Below are positions 7,785 through 14,898 of a DNA stretch of 31,107 nucleotides, piece after piece. The position numbers and the translations under genes were made by a program. Origin of the DNA: an uncultured Massilia sp. (lineage in GTDB: Bacteria; Pseudomonadota; Gammaproteobacteria; Burkholderiales; Burkholderiaceae); contig CAMPHU010000028.1 in the NCBI GenBank assembly GCA_946886065.1, positions 1 through 31,107 on the forward strand. Direction: 5' to 3'. The notes beneath the pieces were generated by a model. That model did no database searches. It was not told where the DNA came from and worked only from the letters and a program-made list of their open reading frames with translations. Within the stretch, counting starts at the first letter, position 1, and each line of letters begins with the position of its first letter.

Positions 7785-7852
7785 AATATTCCACACACAT
7801 CAAAATTGTTAAACCGTGTCTCGCGCGTGTCGTATTGATGTGGTGGAATATT
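7785..7852. repeat. Long imperfect inverted repeat upstream of the PBP-like gene
   Basis: The arms at 7785-7802 (AATATTCCACACACATCA) and 7836-7852 (TGATGTGGTGGAATATT) pair over 17 bases with one bulged base, around a 33-base spacer. They lie in an AT-rich 258-base gap after the CinA-like gene. No T run follows on the plus strand, so a terminator is unlikely. A regulator-binding pair or a 5' leader hairpin for the next gene (starting at 7999) is more plausible. Confidence 0.6.
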
Positions 7853-7998
7853 ACCTACGGACGGTGCCATCTGGAGTGAGATCGCATCGCCGATGTATGC
7901 GAACCAATAACCACCTCGATCACTCGAACAGACCAGTAGCAGATGGCGGGCAGGTTGGCGGGGTTGCACGTAAAACGATTCAGACCGGTTAAGCCATC

Positions 7999-10900
7999 AT
8001 GGAAAGTATTCGCCGTTTAGGACGGCCCAGTTTTGTGTTCGATGTCTTTGGCAGGTGGCGCGACCGCCCCGCTGCCGCGGCTCCCTCTGTGCAGGCCGCT
8101 TCTGCGCCTGCGCCGGCTTCGGTGCTGGCATCGAGCGGAGGCAACGACGTTCCCTTGTATGAAGCCTATCCCCACCTCGGCGGCGCGCCGGGCGGCGGCG
8201 GCTCCGACGCGCCCGAGCCCAAGCCGCGCAAGCGCCGCTGGAAGCTCTGGCTGTTCTTCGGCTCGGCCCTGCTGGCGGCCCTGCTGGCCGCCTGGGCCGC
8301 GCTCGAGATGAAAACCTCGCGCCTGCAGGCCAAGATCTTCGCCGAGATGGCCGAGGACCTGACCTGGCGCGTCGAAAAAGGCCCGAGCGACGCGATCCGC
8401 TTCCCGGCCGCCAGCCCTTACGACACCCGCCTCGGCTACGCCAGCCTGCCGCAGTACATCGACAAGCTGCAGGCGCGCGAGTATGCGGTCGCGGCCCAGG
8501 CGCGCATGTCGCCCAAGATGGTCGAGTTCGCCGACCGCGGCCTGTACGCCACCTTCCACGAGAAGACCAAGGTCGGCCTCGAGATCCTCGATTGCCGCAG
8601 CCAGCCGCTGTTCGCCTCGCGCTTCCCGGAGCGCTACTACCACAAGTTCGACGACGCCCCCTCGCTGCTGGTCCAGAGCCTGCTGTTCATCGAGAACCGC
8701 GAGCTGCTCGATGCGAAGCACCCGAGCCGCAACCCGGCGGTCGAATGGGACCGCTTCTCGAAAGCCGTGTTCGACAAGTCGCTGTCCAGTGTCGGCCTGG
8801 GCGGCGAAGGCCGCGTGGCCGGCGGCTCGACCCTCGCTACCCAGATCGAGAAGTACCGCCACTCGCCCGAAGGCCGCACCAGCTCGCTCTCCGACAAGCT
8901 GATCCAGATGGCCTCGGCCACCCTGCGCGCCTACCAGGACGGCGAAGACACCACCCAGGCGCGCCGCCGCATCGTGCTCGACTACCTGAACACGGTGCCG
9001 CTGTCGGCCAAGCTCGGCTACGGTGAAGTGAACGGCATCGGCGACGGCATGTGGGTCTGGTACGGCCGCGACTTCGACAAGCTCACCGAGATGCTGAAAG
9101 GGCCGATGACCAGCCCCGACGCCGTGCTGGCCTACAAGGAGGCGCTGTCGCTGATGATCGCCCAGCGCCGCCCGGCGTATTACCTGGGGGCCGGCGAGAA
9201 CGACCTCGAAACGCTGACCAACAGCCACCTGCGCGTGCTGGCCCAGGCCGGCGTGATCTCGCCGCAGCTGCGCGACGCCGCACTCAAGGCCCAGCTGCAC
9301 CCGGCCCAGGGTTCGGGCGTGGCGCCGCCGCCGGCCGACGCCTTCGTGTCGCGCAAGGCCGCCAACGCGGTGCGCAACCACCTCGGCTACCTGATCGGCG
9401 ACTCGCGCCTGTACAACATCGACCGCCTCGACCTGTCGGTGGTCTCGACCCTGGACGCCCAGGTGCAGCAGGCCGTGACCGCGGCCCTGCGCAAGCTGAC
9501 CGACGCCGCCCACGCCCAGGAAGCCGGCCTCACCGGCAAGGGCCTGCTCGGCAACGGCGACCCGGCCAAGGTGGTGTACAGCTTCACCCTGATGGAGCGG
9601 GGCGAGCACGTCAACTACCTGCGGGTCCAGACCGACAACTACGACCAGCCGCTGGACATCAACGAAGGCGCCAAGCTCGACCTCGGTTCGACGGCCAAGC
9701 TGCGCACCCTGGTCACCTACCTCGACATCGTCGACCAGCTGCACAAGCGCTTCGAACCGATGGACAAGATCGGCCTGATGGGCGTGACCGTCGATCCGAA
9801 GGACCGCATGTCGCAGTGGGCGATCGAGTACTTCCGCACCCTGCCGGACAGCGCCGACCGCGGCCTGACCCCGATGCTGAAGGCCGCGATGGAGCGCAAG
9901 TATTCGGCCAACCCGGGCGAAGCCTTCTTTACCGGCGGCGGCCTGCACACCTTCGGCAACTTCAGCAAGCTGGACAACAGCAAGATCATGACGGTGCACG
10001 AAGCGCTGCGCCAGTCGACCAACCTGGTGTTCGTGCGCATGATGCGCGACGTGGTGCGCTACTACATGTTCCAGCTGCCGGGCTCCTCGGCCCAGCTGCT
10101 GGCCGATGCCGACGATCCGCGCCGCGCCGAGTACCTGTCGCGCTTCGCCGACCGCGAGGGCAAGGACTTCCTGGCCAAGTTCTGGAACAAGTACAAGGGC
10201 AAGACCCCGGCCGAGATCGAGGCCATGCTGTTCTCGGGCGTGCGTCCGCTGGCCTCCAAGCTGGCCGCCGCGCACCGCACCGTGGCGCCGAACGCGACCC
10301 TGGAACAGTTCGCCGAGTTCATCGACAAGTCGCTGCCCTCGACCCACGACATGGACCCGGACCGCATCCCCAAGATGTACGAGATGTACGATCCGAAGAA
10401 CATGTCGCTGGCCGACCGCGGCTATGTGGCCTCGGTGCACCCGCTCGAACTGTGGCTGGTGAGCTACCTGCGCACCCACCCGCAGGCCGGCTGGACCGAA
10501 GTCACCAACGCCAGCGTCAAGGAACGCCAGGAAGTGTACTCGTGGCTGTTCAAGACCCACCGCAAGCACGCCCAGGACAAGCGCATCGCCGGCCTGCTGG
10601 AAGTGGAAGCCTTCCTCAAGATCCACGCCCAGTGGAAGAAGATGGGCTATCCGTTCGAATCGCTGGTGCCGTCCTATGCGACCACCCTGGGCGCGTCGGC
10701 CGACCGTCCGGCCGCGCTGGCGGAGCTGATGGGCATCATCGTCAACGGCGGCGTGAGGAAGCCGGTGGAACGCATCGACTCGCTGCACTTCGCCAAGGAC
10801 ACGCCTTACGAGACCTTGGTCAAGCGCAACAAGGGCGGCGGCAAGGAGCAGGTGCTGGCGCCCGAGGTGGCGCGTGAAGTCGCGGATGCGATCCAGGGCG

Positions 10901-11373
10901 TCGTCAGGGAGGGTACCGCCAAGCGCGTCAAGACCGCCTTCGTGCAGTCCGACGGCAGCGTGATCGCGGTGGGCGGCAAGACCGGCACCGGCGACCAGCG
11001 CTTCGAGGTCTATGCCCGCGGCGGCCGCGTGATCGAGTCGCGCTTCGTGAACCGTTCGGCGACCTTTGTCTTCAACATCGGCGAGCGCTTCTTCGGCAGC
11101 ATGACCGCCTATGTGCACGGCCCGCAATCGGGCGACTACGACTTCACCAGCGCCTTGCCGGTGCAGTTGCTGACGACCCTGGCGCCGAGCCTGATGCCGA
11201 TGATCGAACCGACGCCGGGCGGCGCGCAGCTGACCACGGTGCCCGGCCTGGTGCCGCCCGCACCGCCGGCGCCGCCGGCCGTCATCGATCCGGTGACCGG
11301 CCTGCCGGCCCCGGCCCCGGCGCCTGCTCCTGTAGCCCGGGTGGTGGCGGCACGGCCTCCGTGCGTCCGTTGA
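7999..11373 (+). CDS. Large class A penicillin-binding-protein-like protein (GT51 plus transpeptidase)
   Basis: 1124 residues. There is a cytoplasmic N-terminus of about 80 residues (Pro/Ala-rich, then a basic patch KPRKRRWK) and one membrane helix at about 84-101. A GT51-like domain follows: FIENRE with Glu232, then GGSTLATQIEKY. The transpeptidase domain has STAK at 564-567, STN at 673-675 and KTG at 994-996, so its serine active site is intact. The roughly 320 residues between STN and KTG are far longer than in ordinary class A PBPs. In the GT51 part, motif I reads E-N instead of E-D, and the second catalytic Glu position reads Gln in DKLIQMASA. The C-terminus is a Pro/Ala-rich tail. Probable role: peptidoglycan cross-linking in the periplasm, with doubtful polymerase activity. 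The ATG at 7999 has only a weak ribosome site. The TAXI gene follows directly. Confidence 0.82.
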   Translation: MESIRRLGRPSFVFDVFGRWRDRPAAAAPSVQAASAPAPASVLASSGGNDVPLYEAYPHLGGAPGGGGSDAPEPKPRKRRWKLWLFFGSALLAALLAAWAALEMKTSRLQAKIFAEMAEDLTWRVEKGPSDAIRFPAASPYDTRLGYASLPQYIDKLQAREYAVAAQARMSPKMVEFADRGLYATFHEKTKVGLEILDCRSQPLFASRFPERYYHKFDDAPSLLVQSLLFIENRELLDAKHPSRNPAVEWDRFSKAVFDKSLSSVGLGGEGRVAGGSTLATQIEKYRHSPEGRTSSLSDKLIQMASATLRAYQDGEDTTQARRRIVLDYLNTVPLSAKLGYGEVNGIGDGMWVWYGRDFDKLTEMLKGPMTSPDAVLAYKEALSLMIAQRRPAYYLGAGENDLETLTNSHLRVLAQAGVISPQLRDAALKAQLHPAQGSGVAPPPADAFVSRKAANAVRNHLGYLIGDSRLYNIDRLDLSVVSTLDAQVQQAVTAALRKLTDAAHAQEAGLTGKGLLGNGDPAKVVYSFTLMERGEHVNYLRVQTDNYDQPLDINEGAKLDLGSTAKLRTLVTYLDIVDQLHKRFEPMDKIGLMGVTVDPKDRMSQWAIEYFRTLPDSADRGLTPMLKAAMERKYSANPGEAFFTGGGLHTFGNFSKLDNSKIMTVHEALRQSTNLVFVRMMRDVVRYYMFQLPGSSAQLLADADDPRRAEYLSRFADREGKDFLAKFWNKYKGKTPAEIEAMLFSGVRPLASKLAAAHRTVAPNATLEQFAEFIDKSLPSTHDMDPDRIPKMYEMYDPKNMSLADRGYVASVHPLELWLVSYLRTHPQAGWTEVTNASVKERQEVYSWLFKTHRKHAQDKRIAGLLEVEAFLKIHAQWKKMGYPFESLVPSYATTLGASADRPAALAELMGIIVNGGVRKPVERIDSLHFAKDTPYETLVKRNKGGGKEQVLAPEVAREVADAIQGVVREGTAKRVKTAFVQSDGSVIAVGGKTGTGDQRFEVYARGGRVIESRFVNRSATFVFNIGERFFGSMTAYVHGPQSGDYDFTSALPVQLLTTLAPSLMPMIEPTPGGAQLTTVPGLVPPAPPAPPAVIDPVTGLPAPAPAPAPVARVVAARPPCVR

Positions 11374-11405
11374 GCGAACAGGGCGAGGTGAAAAAGCGCG
11401 GCGCA

Positions 11406-12761
11406 ATGCGCCGCGCGGTACTCAAGGTGCGCAGCTTCAGCATCGTGTCCCTGCGCGACCTGCTGGTGGCCTCCGGGCCGACCATCCTGATCGTTCTTGC
11501 CGCCGTTGCGCTGGCCTACTGGTGGGTCGATCCGGCGCCGCCGCGCCGGCTGGTGCTGGCCACCGGGCAGGAGAACAGCGCGTATGAGGAGTTCGGCAAG
11601 CAGTACGCCCGGCTCCTTGCGCGCGACGAGATCGCAGTCACCCTCCAGCCCTCGCTGGGCTCCCAGGAAAACCTCGAACGCCTCATCGCGGGCAAGGCCG
11701 ATATCGCCTTCGTGCAGAGCGGCTCGACCGACGACGGCCAGGCTGCACGCCATGGCCTGGTCTCGCTCGGCAGCCTGTTCACCGAGCCGGTCTGGCTGTT
11801 TCTGCGTGCGGAAGCGAAAGTCTCCAGGCTGACCGACCTGAAGGGCAAGCGCATCAACCTCGGCCCCGCCGGGACGGGCGTGCCGCGCCTGTTCCGCCAG
11901 GTGCTGGCGGCCAATGGCGTCGAGCCGGGGGACCTGCGCATCGGTACGCTGGCCAACACCCCGGCCACGGTGGAATTGCTGGAAGGGCGCATCGACGGCC
12001 TGGTGTTCAGCTCGGCGCCGGAAGCGCCGCTGATCCAGATGCTGCTGCAGACGCCGGGCATCCGGCTGTTCGACTTTTCCCAGGCCGAAGCCTACACGCG
12101 GCGCCTGCCTTTCCTGACCCATGTGGTGCTGCCGCGCGGGATCGTCGACCTGGGGCGCAATATCCCCGCCCAGGACTACCACCTGATTGCGCCGACCGCG
12201 ACCCTGGTGGCGCGCGAGGAACTGCATCCGGCGCTGGTGGGGCTGTTCGTCAAGGCCGCCTACGCGATCCACGGCGGGGCAGGGTGGTTCCAGCAGCAGG
12301 GACAGTTCCCTTCGCCGAAGTACACCGAGATCCCGGTGGCGGGCGAGGCGGCGCGCTACTACCGCGACGGGCCGCCTTTCCTGCAGCGCTACATGAGCTT
12401 CTGGCTGGCGAATTTGCTCGACCGTCTGGGCGTGATCGCGGTGGCGCTGGCGGCTTTGTTGATTCCCTTGTCGAAGATCGTGCCGCCGCTGTACGTGTGG
12501 CGGGTGCGCTCGCGCGTGTATCGCTGGTATGGGGAACTCAGGGCCGTGGAGCAGGCGATGGAGAGTGCGCAGGGGGACCAGCGCGAGATCGTACGGCAGG
12601 ACTTATTGCACCGGCTGGACGATATCGAGGAGAGGGTGAATCACATTTCGATTCCGCTGGCGTTTGCGGATGCCTTGTATGGACTGAGGAGCCATATCAA
12701 TATCGTGAGGCAGCGGATTATGGCGGGGGCGTTGGCGGAACACGCCCCTCCGCCAGCGTGA
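11406..12761 (+). CDS. TAXI-family (TRAP-type) solute-binding protein, membrane-anchored at both ends
   Basis: 451 residues from the first ATG. The start is uncertain: in-frame GTG codons at 11361 and 11388 are alternatives, the latter with AGGG 4 bases upstream. A membrane helix (TILIVLAAVALAYWWV) precedes the binding-protein part, which opens with RRLVLATGQENSAYEEFG. Typical TAXI features follow: LQPSLGSQENLERLIAGKADIAFVQSG, then LKGKRINLGPAGTG. A second helix (VIAVALAALLIPLSKIVPPLYVW) and a C-terminal coiled-coil-like tail with LRSHINIVRQRIM close the protein. Ordinary TAXI proteins are free periplasmic partners of a fused TRAP permease; no permease is in the window. The gene follows the PBP-like gene within about 30 bases, so the two are probably cotranscribed. 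A decayed copy of its last 36 codons lies at 13873-13980. Ligand unknown. Confidence 0.83.
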   Translation: MRRAVLKVRSFSIVSLRDLLVASGPTILIVLAAVALAYWWVDPAPPRRLVLATGQENSAYEEFGKQYARLLARDEIAVTLQPSLGSQENLERLIAGKADIAFVQSGSTDDGQAARHGLVSLGSLFTEPVWLFLRAEAKVSRLTDLKGKRINLGPAGTGVPRLFRQVLAANGVEPGDLRIGTLANTPATVELLEGRIDGLVFSSAPEAPLIQMLLQTPGIRLFDFSQAEAYTRRLPFLTHVVLPRGIVDLGRNIPAQDYHLIAPTATLVAREELHPALVGLFVKAAYAIHGGAGWFQQQGQFPSPKYTEIPVAGEAARYYRDGPPFLQRYMSFWLANLLDRLGVIAVALAALLIPLSKIVPPLYVWRVRSRVYRWYGELRAVEQAMESAQGDQREIVRQDLLHRLDDIEERVNHISIPLAFADALYGLRSHINIVRQRIMAGALAEHAPPPA

Positions 12762-12768
12762 AGACTCG

Positions 12769-13227
12769 CTAGGGTGTCAGCCGGACTGCATCAAAAAACC
12801 AGCCTTTCCATGCGATGACCAGTTTGTTTCGGTTTTTGATGAATACGGATGTGCAGCTGAGGTCGACCACCGTAACGGGATTCGGAAGCCGCAATTTTTG
12901 TGCGTTCGCGTGAAACTCTTTGCGCAGATGCAGTTCTGGTACGACGGCGACGGCCTCAAAGCCTGTCGGTCCGCAGTCACGTTCGTCAAACTTGACTTTC
13001 TCTTTGCTAATCACAAAAACGTGTCCTACCAGCTGCTGTGCCTCGTGCTCATCGAGCGAGGCGATATCGGCGGCATCGAGGGCTGCAGTAAGGCGCCATT
13101 TGCCGGTGACGCTGCTCGCGACGCTGCCTGCGGCTTGGGCAGGAGAGGATGACACGAGCGCTGTCGCGGCGACGAGCGGCATCAGCGAGCCATTCCGGAG
13201 CAAGGCCCGGCAAGCTTGAGTACGCAT
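12769..13227 (-). CDS. Small secreted protein paired with a lysozyme gene (candidate immunity or inhibitor protein)
   Basis: 152 residues. The ATG at 13227 has a near-perfect AGGAGG site that overlaps the upstream lysozyme stop codon (TAAGGAGG), so translation is probably coupled. A longer frame to 13284 would run into the lysozyme gene. Residues 1-32 look like a Sec signal peptide ending SSSPAQA. The mature part has GKWRLTAALDAADIASL, then QQLVGHVFVISKEKVKF, then Cys85 and Cys125, which could form a disulfide, and ends WKGWFFDAVRLTP. The layout (short beta-rich domain, conserved G-W start, L-V-G-x(4)-I-S and Cys) resembles small periplasmic proteins encoded beside peptidoglycan hydrolases. 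I do not recognise a named family. Protection of the periplasm against the neighbouring lysozyme is an inference from pairing and export only. Confidence 0.7.
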   Translation of the reverse strand: MRTQACRALLRNGSLMPLVAATALVSSSPAQAAGSVASSVTGKWRLTAALDAADIASLDEHEAQQLVGHVFVISKEKVKFDERDCGPTGFEAVAVVPELHLRKEFHANAQKLRLPNPVTVVDLSCTSVFIKNRNKLVIAWKGWFFDAVRLTP

Positions 13228-13237
13228 GTAGTCCTCC

Positions 13238-13780
13238 TTATCCGTTTGCTCTGATAACGCTGCTTTCAGCACGAAACGGCGCACTTTCCTCGGCTCGTCG
13301 CTTCACCAGGCCAGGTGCGATCACCATCTTCTTTTTGCCACCTTCAACGATGCCGACCCGGATCATGGTCGAGATATTTGCTGCTGCGCCAGCAAAGTCG
13401 CCCTGATTGACAAATCGGTAGGTATCGCGAACGCCTTTTGCTCCCGCGTTGTAGGTGAGACTGCACAAGGCGTCAAATTGCGCCTGGTTGAGCGGCACGC
13501 TTGTGTTGCGGCGAACAGCGCGTTCGGCCTCGGCAACGCGCCGCTCGAACTCATGGTCGATCATGGACGCGCTGACCTTGGTTGCCAGCTCTTCTGGTGT
13601 GCACACTCCTTTGTGAGCAAGAATTCCGGCGCCCCAAGTGCAGTTCCCTTTGTTTTTACCCATGTCGTTGTAGTAGTGATATACCGCCTTTTCCGTGGCG
13701 CGCATTCTTTCGCGCGCAGCGGGACTCATCTTCAAGTGCGCGTTCACGGGTTCGGTTGGGTTCGCAGGTCTGCTTGTCAT
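13238..13780 (-). CDS. GH24 (T4/P21-type) lysozyme without a signal peptide
   Basis: 180 residues from the ATG at 13780, which has GGGAG 6-7 bases upstream; a frame to 13870 adds 30 unconvincing residues. The catalytic region reads T-E30-K-A-V-Y-H-Y-Y-N-D39, then T48-W-G-A-G, equivalent to the Glu-x8-Asp-xn-Thr triad of GH24 lysozymes, with a longer Asp-Thr spacing than T4 lysozyme. The segment LNQAQFDALCSLTYNAGAKGV is the usual GH24 helix. Expected reaction: hydrolysis of the N-acetylmuramic acid-N-acetylglucosamine bond. I see no signal peptide, holin, spanin or phage structural gene, so a prophage lysis cassette is unlikely. An exported antibacterial effector or a domesticated endolysin are alternatives. 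GC is visibly lower than in the flanking genes, suggesting transfer. It is followed at 10 bases by the secreted-protein gene. Confidence 0.87.
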   Translation of the reverse strand: MTSRPANPTEPVNAHLKMSPAARERMRATEKAVYHYYNDMGKNKGNCTWGAGILAHKGVCTPEELATKVSASMIDHEFERRVAEAERAVRRNTSVPLNQAQFDALCSLTYNAGAKGVRDTYRFVNQGDFAGAAANISTMIRVGIVEGGKKKMVIAPGLVKRRAEESAPFRAESSVIRANG

Positions 13781-13872
13781 GAAAGCTCCCTCGTCGAGAA
13801 GGACATTCAATCTAGCACTATGATTCGCGCGCATGGTGAGGCGGCGCAAGCCCAATAGGTGCACGTGCAAAT

Positions 13873-13980
13873 TTGAACCACATCTTGACCTCGCCGGCGT
13901 GCGCGGACGCCTTATATGGGCTGCGCGGTTATATCAATAGCGAGGGGCAGCGGATCATGGTGGGGCCGATGGCGGAGTAG
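13873..13980 (+). pseudogene. Decayed copy of the 3' end of the TAXI-protein gene
   Basis: These 36 codons, ending in TAG, align without a gap to 12636-12743 of the TAXI gene. By hand count 80 of 108 bases and 21 of 35 residues are identical, including ADALYGLR, IN and QRIM. No start codon or upstream part of the gene is present; the lysozyme cassette occupies that place. It is either the tail of a tandem TAXI paralogue replaced by the cassette or a duplication made when the cassette arrived. The reading frame is kept, which suggests it was once part of a real gene. Confidence 0.8.
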
Positions 13981-14000
13981 CGTGCCGGGTACTGCATATG

Positions 14001-14128
14001 AACTTGGGTTCCCGCCAGGGGGCGCCGAGGCCGGGAACGACGAGTCAAACGCTAGTGGCCAGCCTAAAGGCCGTCATACGTACCACTTGGTGCCTATAAC
14101 TTCCCGCGAAGGCGGGAAACCAAGTTTT
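14001..14128. repeat. Pair of inverted REP-like repeats between the TAXI remnant and the rhodanese gene
   Basis: AACTTGGGTTCCCGCC (14001-14016) and GGCGGGAAACCAAGTTTT (14111-14128) face each other. Each end also forms its own hairpin: GTTCCCG/CGGGAAC at 14008-14038 and TTCCCGC/GCGGGAA at 14101-14118. The same motif recurs at 20808-20932. This is non-coding sequence, and with the TAXI remnant it explains most of 13781-14147. Confidence 0.75.
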
Positions 14129-14147
14129 TAACAGAGTACAAAAGCGC

Positions 14148-14603
14148 TTACGCCCCGATCCAGGGCAGTCCCGCCTTGCACCACCCCCCGACCGTCTTGC
14201 GATGCCCCTCGGCGTCCTTGTCCCCCTCGAAGCCCTCGAGAATGTCATACGACTGCGCGAACCCGTGCTCGGTCGCCACCCGCGCACTATGCCGCGAGCG
14301 CACCCCCGACCTGCACAGGAACAGCAGCACCTCATCCTTGCGCGCCACCCGCTCGAGCTGCGCGCCGAACTCCGGATTCGGCACCCCGCCCGGATAGGTC
14401 GCCCACTGCACCGCCGCATGCTGGGCGTCGGGAATCGCCACCCGGCCCACCCAGTCGCGTTCGGCATTGGTGCGCACATCCACCAGTTTCACTTTCGGAT
14501 CGGCCTGGAGCAGGGCAAAAGCCTCCTCCGGGGTCACGGCGCCCGCATAGGGCTGGCCGGGAGCGCGCTGGCTTGCGGCCTCGAGAATTTGTTCGGGAGT
14601 CAT
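14148..14603 (-). CDS. Rhodanese-like domain protein
   Basis: 151 residues, a single rhodanese domain. VKLVDVRTNAERDWVGRV is the usual entry strand and turn, and LFLCRSGVRSRHSA holds the active-site loop with Cys97 as the persulfide-carrying residue. The loop has six residues (CRSGVR), the length usual for sulfurtransferases rather than Cdc25-type phosphatases. There is no signal peptide, so it is cytoplasmic. Sulfur donor and acceptor cannot be read from the sequence. It is divergent from glnA and shares the 295-base intergenic region with the nitrogen-control sites, so some effect of NtrC on it is possible but unsupported. Confidence 0.9.
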   Translation of the reverse strand: MTPEQILEAASQRAPGQPYAGAVTPEEAFALLQADPKVKLVDVRTNAERDWVGRVAIPDAQHAAVQWATYPGGVPNPEFGAQLERVARKDEVLLFLCRSGVRSRHSARVATEHGFAQSYDILEGFEGDKDAEGHRKTVGGWCKAGLPWIGA

Positions 14604-14636
14604 TTTGTGTGTCCGTTTTCGAGCATAAAAGCACGA

Positions 14637-14707
14637 TGCACCATCCTGGATCAGTGTATGCTGCGCTGCCGTGGTGCATTTTGCATCGATTGCACCAAAG
14701 TGGTGCG
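14637..14707. promoter_or_regulatory. Three NtrC-type binding sites upstream of glnA
   Basis: The consensus used is TGCACC-N5-GGTGCA. Site A (14691-14707), TGCACCAAAGTGGTGCG, matches 11 of 12 positions. Site B (14662-14678), TGCGCTGCCGTGGTGCA, matches 10 of 12. Site C (14637-14653), TGCACCATCCTGGATCA, has a perfect left half and a weak right half. A and B lie roughly 130-170 bases upstream of the sigma-54 box, the normal enhancer distance. The NtrC gene itself is at 18249. Confidence 0.8.
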
Positions 14708-14815
14708 CGTGGGCCGGGAGCGAATCGGACGGCCGTGCATCCGTATAAGGCGATTTTATGGGTAAACTGGCCCGTTTCCAAAGAACGAATTATGCATTTG
14801 CTCATGCTTCAAGCT

Positions 14816-14832
14816 TGGCATGGTTCCTGCTT
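14816..14832 (+). promoter_or_regulatory. Sigma-54 (RpoN) promoter of glnA
   Basis: TGGCAT (14816-14821) and CTGCTT (14827-14832) place the invariant GG and GC dinucleotides exactly 12 bases apart, as in -24/-12 elements (TGGCAC-N5-TTGCW). The box lies 66 bases before the glnA ATG and downstream of the NtrC sites. Confidence 0.75.
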
Positions 14833-14898
14833 TAAGAAGACGTATGTTGTCGGTTCGCATCAATGCGCGACACACCCTTTTCAACTAGGAGATTCCGA

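Noticed and set aside
8017..11406. 1129-codon open frame on the minus strand opposite the PBP-like gene
   Set aside because: It mirrors the codon bias of the plus-strand gene; its translation is low-complexity (His/Val/Gly/Arg-rich), matches no family, and the plus strand has intact PBP motifs.
12769..13980. Prophage lysis module
   Set aside because: A GH24 lysozyme is present, but no holin, spanin, terminase, tail or integrase gene is seen on either side, and the partner is an exported small protein.
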